Of a stretch of DNA of 64,000 bases, positions 1 to 9,978 are shown in pieces. How positions within the stretch are numbered: position 1 is the first letter of the stretch; every line of letters starts with the position of its first letter. The position numbers and the translations under genes were made by a program. A model generated the notes under the pieces. The model had not been told where the DNA came from. It saw only the letters and a list, made by a program, of their open reading frames with translations, and made no database searches. Source of the DNA: an uncultured Cellvibrionales bacterium (GTDB lineage: Bacteria; Pseudomonadota; Gammaproteobacteria; Pseudomonadales; Dasaniaceae); assembly GCA_913019905.1 (NCBI GenBank), contig CAJVZD010000022.1, forward strand, positions 20,044 through 84,043, given 5' to 3'.

Positions 1-1
1 G

Positions 2-73
2 GCCCACACACTGGGTAGCCTTAACCGCTCAAGACTTGATCTCAAATTCGGCTTGAAATACCGCTACTTCTAG
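2..73 (+). CDS. C-terminal end of an outer-membrane protein (partial)
   Basis: The window opens inside a gene on the plus strand. One frame reads 23 codons and stops at TAG (71-73). The peptide ends in the alternating pattern LKFGLKYRYF with a terminal phenylalanine, which is the usual last beta-strand signature of Gram-negative outer-membrane beta-barrels. The rest of the gene lies outside the window, so the family (porin, TonB receptor or other barrel) cannot be told. It converges with the TonB receptor that follows, only 36 bases away. Confidence 0.55.
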   Translation, partial: AHTLGSLNRSRLDLKFGLKYRYF

Positions 74-109
74 ATAGCCCACCGCAGGAAAAAAGTAGAC
101 GAGCGCAAC

Positions 110-2236
110 TTAAAAATGATACCGCATTTCGGCCATTATTTGTCGACTCGCAATAGGGAAGTCATTTGGAATGGCTATTGGAGAAGGTTCTAAGCCGTTA
201 GAATTGAAAACGTTATTGACTATTAAAGCCAAGGAAGCGTTATTCGAAGGAATTTGATAAGCCAATTTAATCGTTGCCAAATTATAATCTTCTAAATTCG
301 AACGAGAGTCTCCACTTCCTCGCTCGCGATCGGCAATACGTTTAAAGCGTCCATGGGCGCTCCACTGATCGTTGAATTGCCACTCGACTGATAGGTGGAA
401 TTGCTCCATGGGATAGTCTATCGATTTTTCCGCTCCCTCGAAATCAATAGCCACCCAAGAATAATAGGCCCCCAAACGAAGCGCTGAGTTGAGCTGAGTC
501 GTGAATTGAAACTCACCACCCCTACCTTGTTGTCTTCCAATATTCTGAGCAACCTGCTCTCCGCGACTTGGATCAAGTACAAACTCAATTAAGTCATCAG
601 CTTTGTATCTAAACAAATCTAAGCTAACTAACCAATTATGTTTTGGTCGCCATTCGATTACTAAATCAGTATTAGATATCTCCTCTTCTGTTAGATTAGG
701 ATTTCCCGTTGCGCTCGGATTATTTTTAAAAAAAAGTTCAGAAGCAGATGGAGCACTAAACGCCGTTCCATAGATGAGCTTTGCTGTCCAGTTATCATTA
801 TCTGTCCAGATAATGGCGCCGCGAGGATTAAAGGTGCCTCCAAAATCGGAGTAGTCATCGTATCTTGTTCCTATATTGAGTGACCAATTATCATCCAATA
901 GCCATTCTGTTTGTATCGACAAATAGCTTATATCTCGAGATGTATTTTTTCGATAAATAAGTTCAGTACCAGTTACATTGGTTAATTCACCAGTCACTAT
1001 TGACTCGCTTCCGTCCAATATTCCCGGGCCAAAATTCTTATCTTCACTCGCTGTTAACTCTTGAGACTCAAAGCCTATCTCCGAACGTAGAGTCATTTTG
1101 CGGTTCAGCTGAGCCGTGTGGGTAAGGCTCGCGCTCCAAAGATCAATCTTTGACCCGGGCTTGCCGATGTAGCCGTCTGAGAAAAGTGTTACACCAACCG
1201 GTGTAGCAAAGTCGACATTGCCATCACTACCTATTGGCAATACCGAGCCAGGGGGAAAGATTGTATAGCTTGAGTGACCATCGTATTGTTGCAACGACGC
1301 GGTAAAATTTAAGTCGCCACCCAACAAATCCCTAAATGTTCGCTCGGCAGAAATTAAGTGATAGGTAGTATCCGTAAAACCCGTCGGGTCAAGAATTTGC
1401 GCGGCGCCGGAGCCAACGCCCGCATCTGAGCTTTCCCAGCGCCATAACGTCAACGAGAAATCGTTCGCTGAGTAATTCAATAGGATGTCGACGATTTCAT
1501 TCCGAGTGTCCAGTGTAGCGGGGGCATGCGACGCATTGGTCGAAAAGATTTGGTCGATGGCAACTTGTAAATCAGTATCAATCTTGCGTTCATTATCATC
1601 GTTATTGTGCATATAGCTCAAGGAAAATTCCAAGATCCCGAATCCGAGCTCTATGCTATTTGCGATGTCGAAACTAAAGCCATCATAGCTCCCGGCCCGG
1701 ACACTTATCGTTGCATTGTCCGATGAGTCAAGCTCCTTTGTTATTAAGTTGATCGCACCACTAAACGCATCTGCGCCGTACACTACCGAGCCCGGCCCCT
1801 TGATAACTTCAATTCGTTTTATGCCTGCGAGGGATTTTCGGAAACCAAAGGAAGTACTGCCGCCATTACTTCCTTTAATCGTTTGACCATCGATAAGAAG
1901 GTCAATTTTGTCATTAAATCCCGACTGCAAGCCGCGAACACCATACACATCCATATTCAGAGCTAGCTGCGATTGAGTCACGTGAAATCCGGGGATTGTT
2001 TCAATTAGTTCGTCGAGCCGTTCGATACCCATCGCTTGCCATTGCCATGGATAATATATAATTATACTTGCGGGAGATCGATTCAAGGTTTGTTCAAAGC
2101 CACTCGCCGTCCTAATTTCGACCTCAACCAATTCCTTTAGTGACATCTGAAATAGGTTGGTAACAGCGTCCGCTTTTGCATCGGCAGCCGCGAGTAAAAG
2201 ACAGCAAAAAACCCACGAAAACTGTGGTTTTAGCAT
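110..2236 (-). CDS. TonB-dependent outer-membrane receptor
   Basis: A 708-residue outer-membrane receptor for TonB-energised uptake of an unknown ligand. It starts with a signal peptide (hydrophobic to about residue 22, ending near ADAKADA). A segment of the SLKELVEVEIRTAS type follows, typical of one TonB receptor subclass. The plug domain contains DVYGVRGLQS, a DLLIDGQTI segment and IKRIEVIKGPGSVVYG. The rest is a beta-barrel ending in MRYHF with the terminal aromatic residue. The start is supported by AAGGA nine bases upstream of the ATG. In the plug, the stretch after PASI reads IIYYPWQWQ where family members usually have a VIT-type sequence; this local oddity may be real divergence. No regulator or TonB gene is adjacent. 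Substrate unknown; a downstream PQQ dehydrogenase gene lies on the same strand further upstream. Confidence 0.9.
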   Translation of the reverse strand: MLKPQFSWVFCCLLLAAADAKADAVTNLFQMSLKELVEVEIRTASGFEQTLNRSPASIIIYYPWQWQAMGIERLDELIETIPGFHVTQSQLALNMDVYGVRGLQSGFNDKIDLLIDGQTIKGSNGGSTSFGFRKSLAGIKRIEVIKGPGSVVYGADAFSGAINLITKELDSSDNATISVRAGSYDGFSFDIANSIELGFGILEFSLSYMHNNDDNERKIDTDLQVAIDQIFSTNASHAPATLDTRNEIVDILLNYSANDFSLTLWRWESSDAGVGSGAAQILDPTGFTDTTYHLISAERTFRDLLGGDLNFTASLQQYDGHSSYTIFPPGSVLPIGSDGNVDFATPVGVTLFSDGYIGKPGSKIDLWSASLTHTAQLNRKMTLRSEIGFESQELTASEDKNFGPGILDGSESIVTGELTNVTGTELIYRKNTSRDISYLSIQTEWLLDDNWSLNIGTRYDDYSDFGGTFNPRGAIIWTDNDNWTAKLIYGTAFSAPSASELFFKNNPSATGNPNLTEEEISNTDLVIEWRPKHNWLVSLDLFRYKADDLIEFVLDPSRGEQVAQNIGRQQGRGGEFQFTTQLNSALRLGAYYSWVAIDFEGAEKSIDYPMEQFHLSVEWQFNDQWSAHGRFKRIADRERGSGDSRSNLEDYNLATIKLAYQIPSNNASLALIVNNVFNSNGLEPSPIAIPNDFPIASRQIMAEMRYHF

Positions 2237-2933
2237 TCATTAGTTCCTTGATTAGTGTCTTTCAATGGTAGCGAATATATCGGGGAATGCCAATAATTGC
2301 TCGAAGCGCTCAACTATTATCGTGCTGAAATACTGCACCCCGTTACAGGGTTTTTATCAGTTCGGAGGTATGCCACTCCGACATATTACGCGTACTAACG
2401 ACAATGCGACACAACAGACGTTATGAGAACTTTCCAGTCAAAAACGGAGAATAGAAAGGACAGCATAGCCTTAAAGAAACGAATTCTTCGAACCGGAGAC
2501 AAGCTAGTGCCTATCCATAAACTAACAAGCTCAGTCATTGCGAGCGTTAGCGCGGCAATCTCATCCAGCATTGGCGCGGGCTGCGGGAGATTGCCGCGCT
2601 TCGCTCGCAATGACATCGTTGAAAACACCCATTTCTGGATGGGCACAAGCTAGACTCCCCGATGTGTTTTCTGTGTTTTGAGAGGGATGAGCGGCGATAC
2701 TGCATGTTGCCAAAACCCTGTATGACCTGTTAGCACCAGAATACTGAGAATGGAAAACAGGATTCTTTATTACGTCTAAAAGTCGGCAAAAACGTCAACG
2801 GACAATGAAGACTATTTCAGTTGGAGCTCTGCCGAGCTAAGGAACTCAACAGAGTTCCTATAACTAAATCTATCAATTCGGGTAGTCTAGTGGATTATTT
2901 AATACTACAGAGTAGCCCTTCTATAGATATCCA
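2237..2933. other. Intergenic region between PQQ dehydrogenase and TonB receptor
   Basis: About 700 bases without a credible gene. The central part holds copy 1 of the palindromic mobile repeat (2507-2646). The short open frames across 2395-2653 on both strands are by-products of that palindrome. The rest (2654-2933) shows no conserved coding pattern, no clear terminator and no known riboswitch that I can recognise. Confidence 0.6.
2507..2646. mobile_element. Palindromic mobile repeat (MITE-like), copy 1
   Basis: A 140-base element with imperfect terminal inverted repeats (left GTGCCTATCCATAAAC, right end in reverse complement GTGCCCATCCAGAAAT). A long internal palindrome has arms CATTGCGAGCG..GCGCGGCAATCTC and GAGATTGCCGCGC..CGCTCGCAATG. 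It is flanked by a 6-base direct repeat AAGCTA (2501-2506 and 2647-2652), which looks like a target-site duplication. Two related copies lie at 29027-29177 and 45117-45246. It has no coding capacity, so any movement would need a transposase supplied elsewhere. The ATTGCGAGC..GGCAATC core resembles intergenic palindromes I recall from many bacterial genomes. Confidence 0.75.
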
Positions 2934-5141
2934 CTACTCAGTGCCTTCCACCATACTGTCGACGAGTGACATTAGGTCGCCATCGGTACAATCACCACAA
3001 CCACCGCGTGCAGGCATCTCACCCATACCGTTAATGGTAGTTTGATAAAGTTTTTCGACACCTTCGCTAAGTCGGGGACGCCAGGCAGACAGGTCACCTT
3101 GTTTCGGCGCACCATGCACCGCATTTTCGTGGCAATTAGCGCAGATTTGACCGTATAGTTGAGCCACCCTAAGAGGGTTTGGACGGCGCAGATTATCTTC
3201 TGCGGTCAGTACTTTCTTTTCCATTTTGATCTTGCCACCAATAGCCAGGGAGATTAGCTTGGCATCAGTTGAGCCGCCTACTGCCACGCTGATGTATTGT
3301 TTACCATTAGCCATATAAGTCATTGGCGCACCGTTTGGAACGGCGGGTAGCTCAACTTCCCGAACCAATGCGCCGCTAGTTTTATCTAATGCTCTGAGGA
3401 CCGGTTTGCCATTGTCACTGAGTGTTATAAAGAGTAGCGATTGGGTCACCAGTATATGAGTAAAGCCCTGGTTGCCGACGGGACCAGGGTCTTTAATACC
3501 GGCGGCAATAATATTCTGCCTGGGACCTTCTCCGTTGGGCACCATCCAGCTATGCTCGCCGGTATTAAGATCAATGGCGGTAATACGGCCATAGGGCGGT
3601 TTAATAAGAGGAAGTCCTTGGGGCCCTCCCAAAAAGGTCATCGCCGATCGTTCATATCGATATTCGGTTTTCGTCGGATCCAGCTCACCGAGTTTAAACA
3701 TTGCCGGTAGTGTCATTGAGGGGATATAGATCGTTGCAGAAGTTGGATCTACCGCCGCGCCGGTCCAATTTGCAGCGCCACCATCCGACGGCAGAACCGC
3801 CGAACCTTTAAGAGACGGCGGGGTGAATAACGGACCTATTTCGAATTCCGAAATGATCTTCACGGCTTCAGCTCGTAACTCTGGTGTGAAATCTATCAAG
3901 CTATCTTCAGTGATACCCTGCCGGTCAAAGGGCAGTGGCCTGGTCGGGAATGGCTGCGTGGGGGACGTCACCTCCCCTGGTACCGTCGACTGAGGCACTG
4001 GACGTTCCTCGATCGGCCAGATCGGCGTGCCCGTTACTCGGTCAAACACATAGATGTGGCCTTGTTTGGACACTTGGGCGACGGCTTTCACTGCTTTTCC
4101 GTCAACGACTATGTCGACAAGGTTGGGAGCGGCTGGCAAGTCGTAATCCCAGACGCCATGGTGAACCATCTGAAAATGCCACACCCGCTTTCCGGTTGCA
4201 GCATCCAGACAAACCAGGCTTTCACTGAATAGATTATCGCCCAGCCGCTCCCCGCCATAAAAATCATTGTTGGCGGTGCCAAAAGGCAAATAGACATAGC
4301 CAAGTTCAAGGTCTGCGCTCATCGATGTCCAGACATTAGCCGCTCCGGTGTCGATCCAATCCTCGTCTTTCCAGGTATCCGCGCCAAATTCACCAGCCTT
4401 GGGAACCGAATGAAATATCCAACGCATTTTTCCGGTTTTAAGATCGAAGCCGCGCACGTGCCCCGGCGGCATCATGTCGCGTTTTGGCATCCGAAAACCA
4501 TAGGCGGGTGAGTCTTGTACCACTGCTCCCATGACGATCACGTCGCCAACAATCATTGGCGCCGCCGTATTTGAATAGAGCTTGCGAATAACGGGGCGTC
4601 CCAGTCCTTTGGTTAAATCCACCCTGCCACCTTCTCCGAATTCTGGATCCGGTTTGCCGGTCCTGGCATCTAGTGACCACAAATAAGCATTGTTGGTACC
4701 CATCAAAATACGTGACTGATCACCGTTTTCATAATAGGACACCCCGCGATGATTAAAACCGATATTGGCTGGACGGCCATCTTTCCAGGTTTCGGTATCA
4801 AAGGTCCAAATTTGCTTACCCGTTTCCGCATCGAGGGCAACAACACTGCCTAGAGATGTACTCGTATAAAGAACATCACCCACTTTGATCGGTGTCGATT
4901 TGTATCCTGGAGGAACCAGACCAGGACGGAGTTTTATATCTGCATTGTCGACTGAATCCCAAATCCAGCTAACGCCGAGGTCTTTGACGGTGTCTTTGTT
5001 TATTTGATCAAAGGGAGCATATTTAGTAGAAGCTGCGGAGCTGCCATAACGTGGCCAATCACCTGAATCTGATTTCGCTAAGCTCATGGGGGCCGCGACT
5101 ACAAAAGCTGCCGTTAACACCCAGCTAGTCAATGTCTTCAT
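2934..5141 (-). CDS. PQQ-dependent dehydrogenase with C-terminal cytochrome c domain
   Basis: A periplasmic quinohaemoprotein of about 735 residues that would oxidise an alcohol or sugar, passing electrons from PQQ to its own haem c. Residues 1-22 form a signal peptide. An N-terminal WPRYG..S..KYAPFDQIN segment and repeated VVALDAETGKQIWTF-type tryptophan-docking blades show the eight-bladed PQQ propeller. The C-terminus carries CANCH at about 667-671, with a likely methionine ligand in GEMPARGGC. I chose the ATG at 5141 because AAGGAAAG lies just upstream and a clean signal peptide follows; an upstream in-frame start at 5234 would add 31 non-secretory residues. The extra C-terminal cysteines (GGCGDC) are reminiscent of other gammaproteobacterial homologues. 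Substrate not predictable from sequence alone. No PQQ synthesis genes are in the window. Confidence 0.9.
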   Translation of the reverse strand: MKTLTSWVLTAAFVVAAPMSLAKSDSGDWPRYGSSAASTKYAPFDQINKDTVKDLGVSWIWDSVDNADIKLRPGLVPPGYKSTPIKVGDVLYTSTSLGSVVALDAETGKQIWTFDTETWKDGRPANIGFNHRGVSYYENGDQSRILMGTNNAYLWSLDARTGKPDPEFGEGGRVDLTKGLGRPVIRKLYSNTAAPMIVGDVIVMGAVVQDSPAYGFRMPKRDMMPPGHVRGFDLKTGKMRWIFHSVPKAGEFGADTWKDEDWIDTGAANVWTSMSADLELGYVYLPFGTANNDFYGGERLGDNLFSESLVCLDAATGKRVWHFQMVHHGVWDYDLPAAPNLVDIVVDGKAVKAVAQVSKQGHIYVFDRVTGTPIWPIEERPVPQSTVPGEVTSPTQPFPTRPLPFDRQGITEDSLIDFTPELRAEAVKIISEFEIGPLFTPPSLKGSAVLPSDGGAANWTGAAVDPTSATIYIPSMTLPAMFKLGELDPTKTEYRYERSAMTFLGGPQGLPLIKPPYGRITAIDLNTGEHSWMVPNGEGPRQNIIAAGIKDPGPVGNQGFTHILVTQSLLFITLSDNGKPVLRALDKTSGALVREVELPAVPNGAPMTYMANGKQYISVAVGGSTDAKLISLAIGGKIKMEKKVLTAEDNLRRPNPLRVAQLYGQICANCHENAVHGAPKQGDLSAWRPRLSEGVEKLYQTTINGMGEMPARGGCGDCTDGDLMSLVDSMVEGTE

Positions 5142-5464
5142 ATTGCTTTCCTTTTTTATTCTATTCTCGAATGCGGGATTTATTTCATGGATAATGCTTA
5201 GCCTAAAAATGTGTATTGCCGCTGATATAGTCAATCGTGATGGGGATTGTACGCAACTGGAATGTCAACTTGCAAAGAATGCAGGTTAACAATCGTTTAC
5301 ATAGCCCTATTTTGCTTCTATATATAGATTCATCGGAGCCAGATCCCCATTGATTAGCATACGCTGACGGGGTACAGTCCGATAAAGTACAAGGGCTGCA
5401 CTCTGCTCCGCCTCTGGGCCGGTTGTGGCTTCGTAAATATGTTGATAATGGAAAAGAGCTTCTT

Positions 5465-7435
5465 ATGGGCACCCGATTTTTCACTTTAGTGCAACGAACA
5501 TGTTTGTGCATGACTTTCGTGCTTGCGGCGACCACCAGCGCTGAAGATCTGTTTCCCCGCCCTTCAGAACTGCAAGCCGACATCAATTTTTGGGTTAAGG
5601 TCTACACGGAAATAGACACCAGCAGTGGTTTTATCCACGACGCGGATGATGTCTCAGTCATCTACGAAACATTGCAACTAACCGGTAATTATCGCGCCGA
5701 AAAAAAGCAATTAAAGGCAGCGGTAGCTCGTCATTCAGCTACCCTCAGGCATTTGGCTGCCAACCCATCGCAGCAACTCAACGCAGAGCAGCAGCGGGTC
5801 CAGTTGCTGTGGGGTAAATCGGCGAGCAGTGCGCGTTTGCGCAAAGCGGCCGATAGTGTGCGCTTTCAGAGAGGGCAATCAAATCGCTTCAGGCAAGGCC
5901 TGGTTAGATCCGGCGAGTGGAATACCTACATTGACTCGGTGTTGGCGGATAGAGGATTGCCGCCTGAGCTCGCGATTCTTCCTCACGTGGAGTCCTCCTT
6001 TAACCCCAAGGCATACTCCAGTGCGGGCGCTGCGGGTATTTGGCAGTTTACCCGCTCAACCGGTCGGCGCTACCTCCAGGTGGATTACGTGGTGGACGAA
6101 CGCATGGATCCATTCGCCGCTACCGTGGCCGCGGCACAGTTACTGGAACACAACCGTCAGCTCACGGGCACCTGGCCATTGGCCCTGACGGCCTATAATC
6201 ACGGCGCCTCCAGCATGCGGCGCGCCAGTGCACAGCTGGGTACAACCGACATCACTACCATCCTACGCAATTACAAGGGACGTTCATTCGGCTTCGCATC
6301 GCGCAATTTTTACCTGTCATTTCTGGCAGCACTGGAGGTGAGCTCTAACACTGAGCGCTACTTCGCACCTTTCAAGAGTGCCGGCCCCATTCCCTACGCC
6401 GAGGTAGAGCTACCGGACTACCTGTTGGTTGATTCTTTTGCCAAGGCCTTCAATACCGATCTCGACTTACTCAAGCAACATAACCGCGCCTTACTCGAGC
6501 CCATATGGCGCAAAAAAAAGCGCATCCCACAGGGTTTCACCATGCGTGTTCCCAGAGATCGTATCGTCGGCAGCCCTGCACAGCTGTTGGCGGCGATTCC
6601 AGCGGAAGAACGATTTTCAGAACAAACACCCGATCTGTTCCATACCGTAGTGCGGGGTGACACCGTGTCAGAAATCGCCACCCGTTACGGCCACAACATC
6701 CGGGATGTAGCCAGCATGAACGGACTCAACCGGCGCTACCAAATACGTATTGGGCAAGTGCTGAAACTTCCGTTGGAAGGCTCGATAGTGGTGGCTGTCA
6801 GTACTCCCAGCTCGACGCAGGCAGTGGCTGCCACTACCAAAACTCCACCGCAGCCGAGCACTGTATCGACGGGGATCTCCGAGGAAGCAATTGTCTATGA
6901 TACCGCTCATACGCCGGCACAAGAAGCCTCGATGGCGCAGACAGAATCCAGTGCTGGAAACATGGCCGGAGAGTTAACACAGGGTGGGAGCGGGTTGGAG
7001 TTACTGGCCGATCCGAGTAACTACACCGTGGCAGCGGACCAGAGCATTGAGGTACAGGCGTCAGAAACCCTTGGGCACTATGCGGAATGGCTCGACGTCA
7101 GAGCGAGTAAATTGCGACAACTAAGCGCTCGACGGTTCGGTCGACCGGTGGTGGTTGGGCATCGATTGAAACTGGATTTTTCACAGGTAAGCCCACAAGA
7201 GTTTGAACGCAGACGAATCGCCTATCAGAGTGATCTGCAGCAGACCTTTTTTATGGCCTGGCATATCCGCGCAACACACAAGCATGTTATCGCCCAGGGA
7301 GAGTCACTCTGGGCCCTTACCCGGCAGCAATACAAGGTACCGATGTGGCTATTACGACAATACAACCCCGATCTGGATCCTGATCGGCTGCATCCGGGTA
7401 TGGTGATTGTCATCCCAGAGTTGGTAAAAGCCTGA
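5465..7435 (+). CDS. mltD: Membrane-bound lytic murein transglycosylase D-like, with LysM domains
   Basis: A peptidoglycan-cleaving lytic transglycosylase of 656 residues. After an N-terminal secretion signal, the SLT catalytic domain contains PPELAILPHVESSFNP with the catalytic glutamate at about residue 176. It is followed by GAAGIWQFTRSTGR and ALTAYNHG, all classic MltD/SLT motifs. The C-terminal half holds three LysM peptidoglycan-binding units: a good one (HTVVRGDTVSEIATRYG), a degenerate middle one (YTVAADQSIEV) and a last one (HVIAQGESLWALTRQQY ending in VIVIPEL). A Ser/Thr/Ala/Gln-rich linker separates the first two. I prefer the ATG at 5465 because GGAAAAGAG lies upstream and the signal peptide starts there; an in-frame start at 5423 also exists. 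It stands alone, with no partner in its operon. Confidence 0.9.
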   Translation: MGTRFFTLVQRTCLCMTFVLAATTSAEDLFPRPSELQADINFWVKVYTEIDTSSGFIHDADDVSVIYETLQLTGNYRAEKKQLKAAVARHSATLRHLAANPSQQLNAEQQRVQLLWGKSASSARLRKAADSVRFQRGQSNRFRQGLVRSGEWNTYIDSVLADRGLPPELAILPHVESSFNPKAYSSAGAAGIWQFTRSTGRRYLQVDYVVDERMDPFAATVAAAQLLEHNRQLTGTWPLALTAYNHGASSMRRASAQLGTTDITTILRNYKGRSFGFASRNFYLSFLAALEVSSNTERYFAPFKSAGPIPYAEVELPDYLLVDSFAKAFNTDLDLLKQHNRALLEPIWRKKKRIPQGFTMRVPRDRIVGSPAQLLAAIPAEERFSEQTPDLFHTVVRGDTVSEIATRYGHNIRDVASMNGLNRRYQIRIGQVLKLPLEGSIVVAVSTPSSTQAVAATTKTPPQPSTVSTGISEEAIVYDTAHTPAQEASMAQTESSAGNMAGELTQGGSGLELLADPSNYTVAADQSIEVQASETLGHYAEWLDVRASKLRQLSARRFGRPVVVGHRLKLDFSQVSPQEFERRRIAYQSDLQQTFFMAWHIRATHKHVIAQGESLWALTRQQYKVPMWLLRQYNPDLDPDRLHPGMVIVIPELVKA

Positions 7436-7581
7436 CAGGTATTTACGCTGCGTTCCAAACCGTTCGCAACATCAAAATTTAGTTGGGTTACCGCTAGCGC
7501 TTCAACAACAATAAGTTTGGGTAGTTGTACGGGTTCAGCAGAAGTTCGCTACGTTAATTCGAGTATATTCTTGGGGGATTC

Positions 7582-7986
7582 GTGATAGGCATTGTTATGC
7601 AATGGGGAGCCATTACAGTCGAATTTATAGGGCTTATGCTCATTACAGTTGAACTCTATTTCCCAAACTTATCGGAGACACTAAAAAAGATTTTTGAAGA
7701 CACTCAACCTAGATTCATGAAAAGGCCTGTAATCTGGGTTGGAAGTTACATCGTATTTTGGATTGTTGTTGTGTCGCTAATATCTATAGGGGATGGGTCT
7801 TTAAGTATTGTAGCAAATCTACTATTTACTTTTGTCACTGTGTTAACTTTGGTATTAGTTGGAATCAGTAGACTATTGGTGCGGCTCGGCGTCGTTTTGG
7901 GCAGAGGGAATTCTGTCGGAGGGGTCGGTCTTGTGCTGGCTTTGGTCGGCTTTTCGATTGAACTCTTACAGTTAGTATTAAATTAA
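7582..7986 (+). CDS. Small integral membrane protein of unknown function
   Basis: A 134-residue hydrophobic protein with three or four predicted membrane segments (about residues 8-25, 49-68, 74-97 and 112-132) and a short charged loop (ETLKKIFEDTQPRFMKR). It starts at GTG, supported by GGGGGA a few bases upstream; an internal ATG at codon 6 is the alternative. I do not recognise the family. It is followed after 84 bases by another small unknown gene on the same strand, and the two may be cotranscribed. Confidence 0.65.
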   Translation: MIGIVMQWGAITVEFIGLMLITVELYFPNLSETLKKIFEDTQPRFMKRPVIWVGSYIVFWIVVVSLISIGDGSLSIVANLLFTFVTVLTLVLVGISRLLVRLGVVLGRGNSVGGVGLVLALVGFSIELLQLVLN

Positions 7987-8070
7987 TATTTCGCGCGTTA
8001 TCAAGAAAACAAACCCTCACATAACAAGTGTTAACCAAACAAACAGGTATCCCCAACTAGGAAAATCATC

Positions 8071-8358
8071 ATGAATTTGGACAAGGCAAAAAAGAGAATT
8101 GCCAAAAAGGTTAAAATGGGCTTTCAAGGGTATCCTGAAATATCCCTTTCGTATTACGGAAAAACGTTAGAAGTAGCCGAACAAGTAGCGGTATCATTCG
8201 TCCAGGAAGAAGGAGTTACGCCAATGGAGGAATGCTTCCAAAGTAAATCTGACGCCAGGGAAGATGAAGTGATTCAATCGGCTATTGTAAAATTAATTGA
8301 GCGTTCCAGCGCTAAAACGGTCAGGCAGGCAGACGTCATAAACATTGGGAAAAAGTAA
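8071..8358 (+). CDS. Conserved small cytoplasmic protein, unknown function
   Basis: A 95-residue soluble protein rich in lysine and glutamate, starting at ATG with AGGA nine bases upstream. It opens with a strongly basic helix (DKAKKRIAKKVKMG), then GYPEISLSYYGKTLEVAEQVAVSF and an acidic second half. It resembles small conserved proteins I recall from other gammaproteobacteria, but I cannot name a function. A hairpin with a T-run lies about 65 bases downstream. There is no membrane segment or signal peptide. Confidence 0.65.
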   Translation: MNLDKAKKRIAKKVKMGFQGYPEISLSYYGKTLEVAEQVAVSFVQEEGVTPMEECFQSKSDAREDEVIQSAIVKLIERSSAKTVRQADVINIGKK

Positions 8359-8423
8359 ACCTCACGATTTGGCTTCACGGATTCTTTGACTCAAATAGTC
8401 AATGAGTAAGTCTAAGGAATAGA

Positions 8424-8454
8424 AAGTGTTGAGCGTCTGCGAGCGACACTTTTT
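8424..8454 (+). terminator. Possible rho-independent terminator
   Basis: An imperfect stem pairs AAGTGTTG with CGACACTT around a GC-rich interior, followed directly by a short T-run. It lies downstream of the 95-residue gene and could end that transcript. Confidence 0.45.
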
Positions 8455-8628
8455 CGGACTACAGCTGACTACACTAACCCGTTTTTAAAAGTCCATTTAT
8501 TGCTAACAACGGGGGTTGCATCGCCGATAAGTAAATCGACATAAGGCACGCCCTTGATTTGCGCTTCGTAACTACACCACTTTGGCAAGCCGAATAAAAA
8601 GACTGGCACTTATTCCTTGAGTAATAAC

Positions 8629-9666
8629 ATGGTTAAAAACAACCCTCCGAGCACAAACAACATCACTAAGCTTCATCCTCGGAATCCACACAAAGGGCGC
8701 TATGACCTGGAACTATTGAGTAATCATTCTCCCGATATTAAGGCGTTTATTCAGCGGAAGAAGAATGGGGAGAACACTATTGACTTTGGTAATCCGGCTG
8801 CCGTTCTCGCATTAAATCAGTCGTTGTTGGCATATTATTATGACGTCAGTTTATGGCAGATTCCAGAAGGTTATCTATGCCCGCCCATTCCCGGCCGTGC
8901 TGACTATATCCACTATATCGCAGACTTACTGGCCGATCACGATACTCATGCAAACTCAAGCCATGTGCCTAAAGGTAAGAAAATCTGTGTTTTGGATATC
9001 GGGACCGGTGCCAATTGCATTTATCCAATTATTGGCTCGCAGGCTTATGACTGGATGTTTATTGGAACAGATATCGATCCCGTTTCAGTGAAGTGCGCTC
9101 AAAATATTGTACGCAGCAATCCCTGTTTAAGAAAAAATATTAAATTGCTGTGGCAAAAGAATAGCGAGTCGATATTTAAAGGCGTGGTTGGTCCGGATGA
9201 TCTATACGACTTAACCATGTGTAATCCGCCATTCCATTCTTCAATGGAAGAGGCCATCGCAAGCAATCAGCGTAAGCAGAGTAACCTTAATAAACACCGC
9301 CAACGAAGAACGTCTTCTCATTTAGGTCCTTTATCGGACCCGGGAAATAAACGTCAGTCAAAAGATCGTCGTAACTTTGGTGGCCAGAAAGCTGAACTTT
9401 GGTGTGCCGGTGGTGAAATCGCTTTTTTGCAAAAGATGGTAAAAGAGAGCAAATTGATTGCCGATCAAGTTTGCTGGTTCACTACACTGGTTTCAAAAAG
9501 GGAAAATGTTCAAGGACTTAAAAAGCAATTGGAAAAACTTGGCGCGGAGCGAATAGAGGTTCTCAATATGAGCCAAGGGCAAAAATTAAGCCGAGCTCTT
9601 GCCTGGAGCTTTCTAACGCCAAAACAACAGCGCGAATGGGCTCGGCATCGATGGTCCCAAATATAG
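8629..9666 (+). CDS. rlmF: 23S rRNA (adenine(1618)-N6)-methyltransferase RlmF
   Basis: An S-adenosylmethionine-dependent methyltransferase that modifies A1618 of 23S rRNA (family knowledge). Diagnostic stretches are LHPRNPHKGRYD near the N-terminus, IPEGYLCPPIPGRADYIHYIADLL, the SAM-binding VLDIGTGANCIYP, and the catalytic NPPFHSS at about residues 199-205, all in the usual RlmF order and at the usual length. The start is uncertain: ATG at 8629 gives 345 residues, while an in-frame TTG at 8617 would add four. Neither has a convincing ribosome binding site. It appears monocistronic. Confidence 0.93.
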   Translation: MVKNNPPSTNNITKLHPRNPHKGRYDLELLSNHSPDIKAFIQRKKNGENTIDFGNPAAVLALNQSLLAYYYDVSLWQIPEGYLCPPIPGRADYIHYIADLLADHDTHANSSHVPKGKKICVLDIGTGANCIYPIIGSQAYDWMFIGTDIDPVSVKCAQNIVRSNPCLRKNIKLLWQKNSESIFKGVVGPDDLYDLTMCNPPFHSSMEEAIASNQRKQSNLNKHRQRRTSSHLGPLSDPGNKRQSKDRRNFGGQKAELWCAGGEIAFLQKMVKESKLIADQVCWFTTLVSKRENVQGLKKQLEKLGAERIEVLNMSQGQKLSRALAWSFLTPKQQREWARHRWSQI

Positions 9667-9978
9667 GGGTAGAGATAGGTTTAAGCTAAAAGCTAGTCTG
9701 CACGCTGGAATGAGGAAACTTGTAATTTCACATTAGCCAAAAAAATTATATGTAATAATCGATGCGTAAATAATCGTTTTCCCCGACCCATGAATAGTTG
9801 GGAACGATTAGAGAAAAAGGATAAGCTCAAGCTCTAAAACTTCAAAATCTTTTCCCAAACTGATGTAGGTTGGGATAAAAAAACGAAACCCAATGAAGCA
9901 GTAGATGGATTCGTCGTGAGAAATATATTACGCACTACCCCGTTTGGCTGGCTTTCGTGAAACCGGTGCTCGCCCAGA
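9667..9978. other. Intergenic region with inverted-repeat remnants
   Basis: About 310 bases between convergent genes. Around 9853-9895 there are overlapping inverted repeats: TCCCAA paired with TTGGGA, and TGTAGGTTGGG followed by AACCCAA. This resembles the widespread TGTAGGTTGGG..CCCAACA intergenic repeat I recall from many bacteria, and may be a decayed copy. No gene is visible. Confidence 0.4.

Noticed and set aside
2395..2653. Small open frames on both strands around 2.5 kb.
   Set aside because: They arise from the palindromic mobile repeat; similar frames appear in the other copies.
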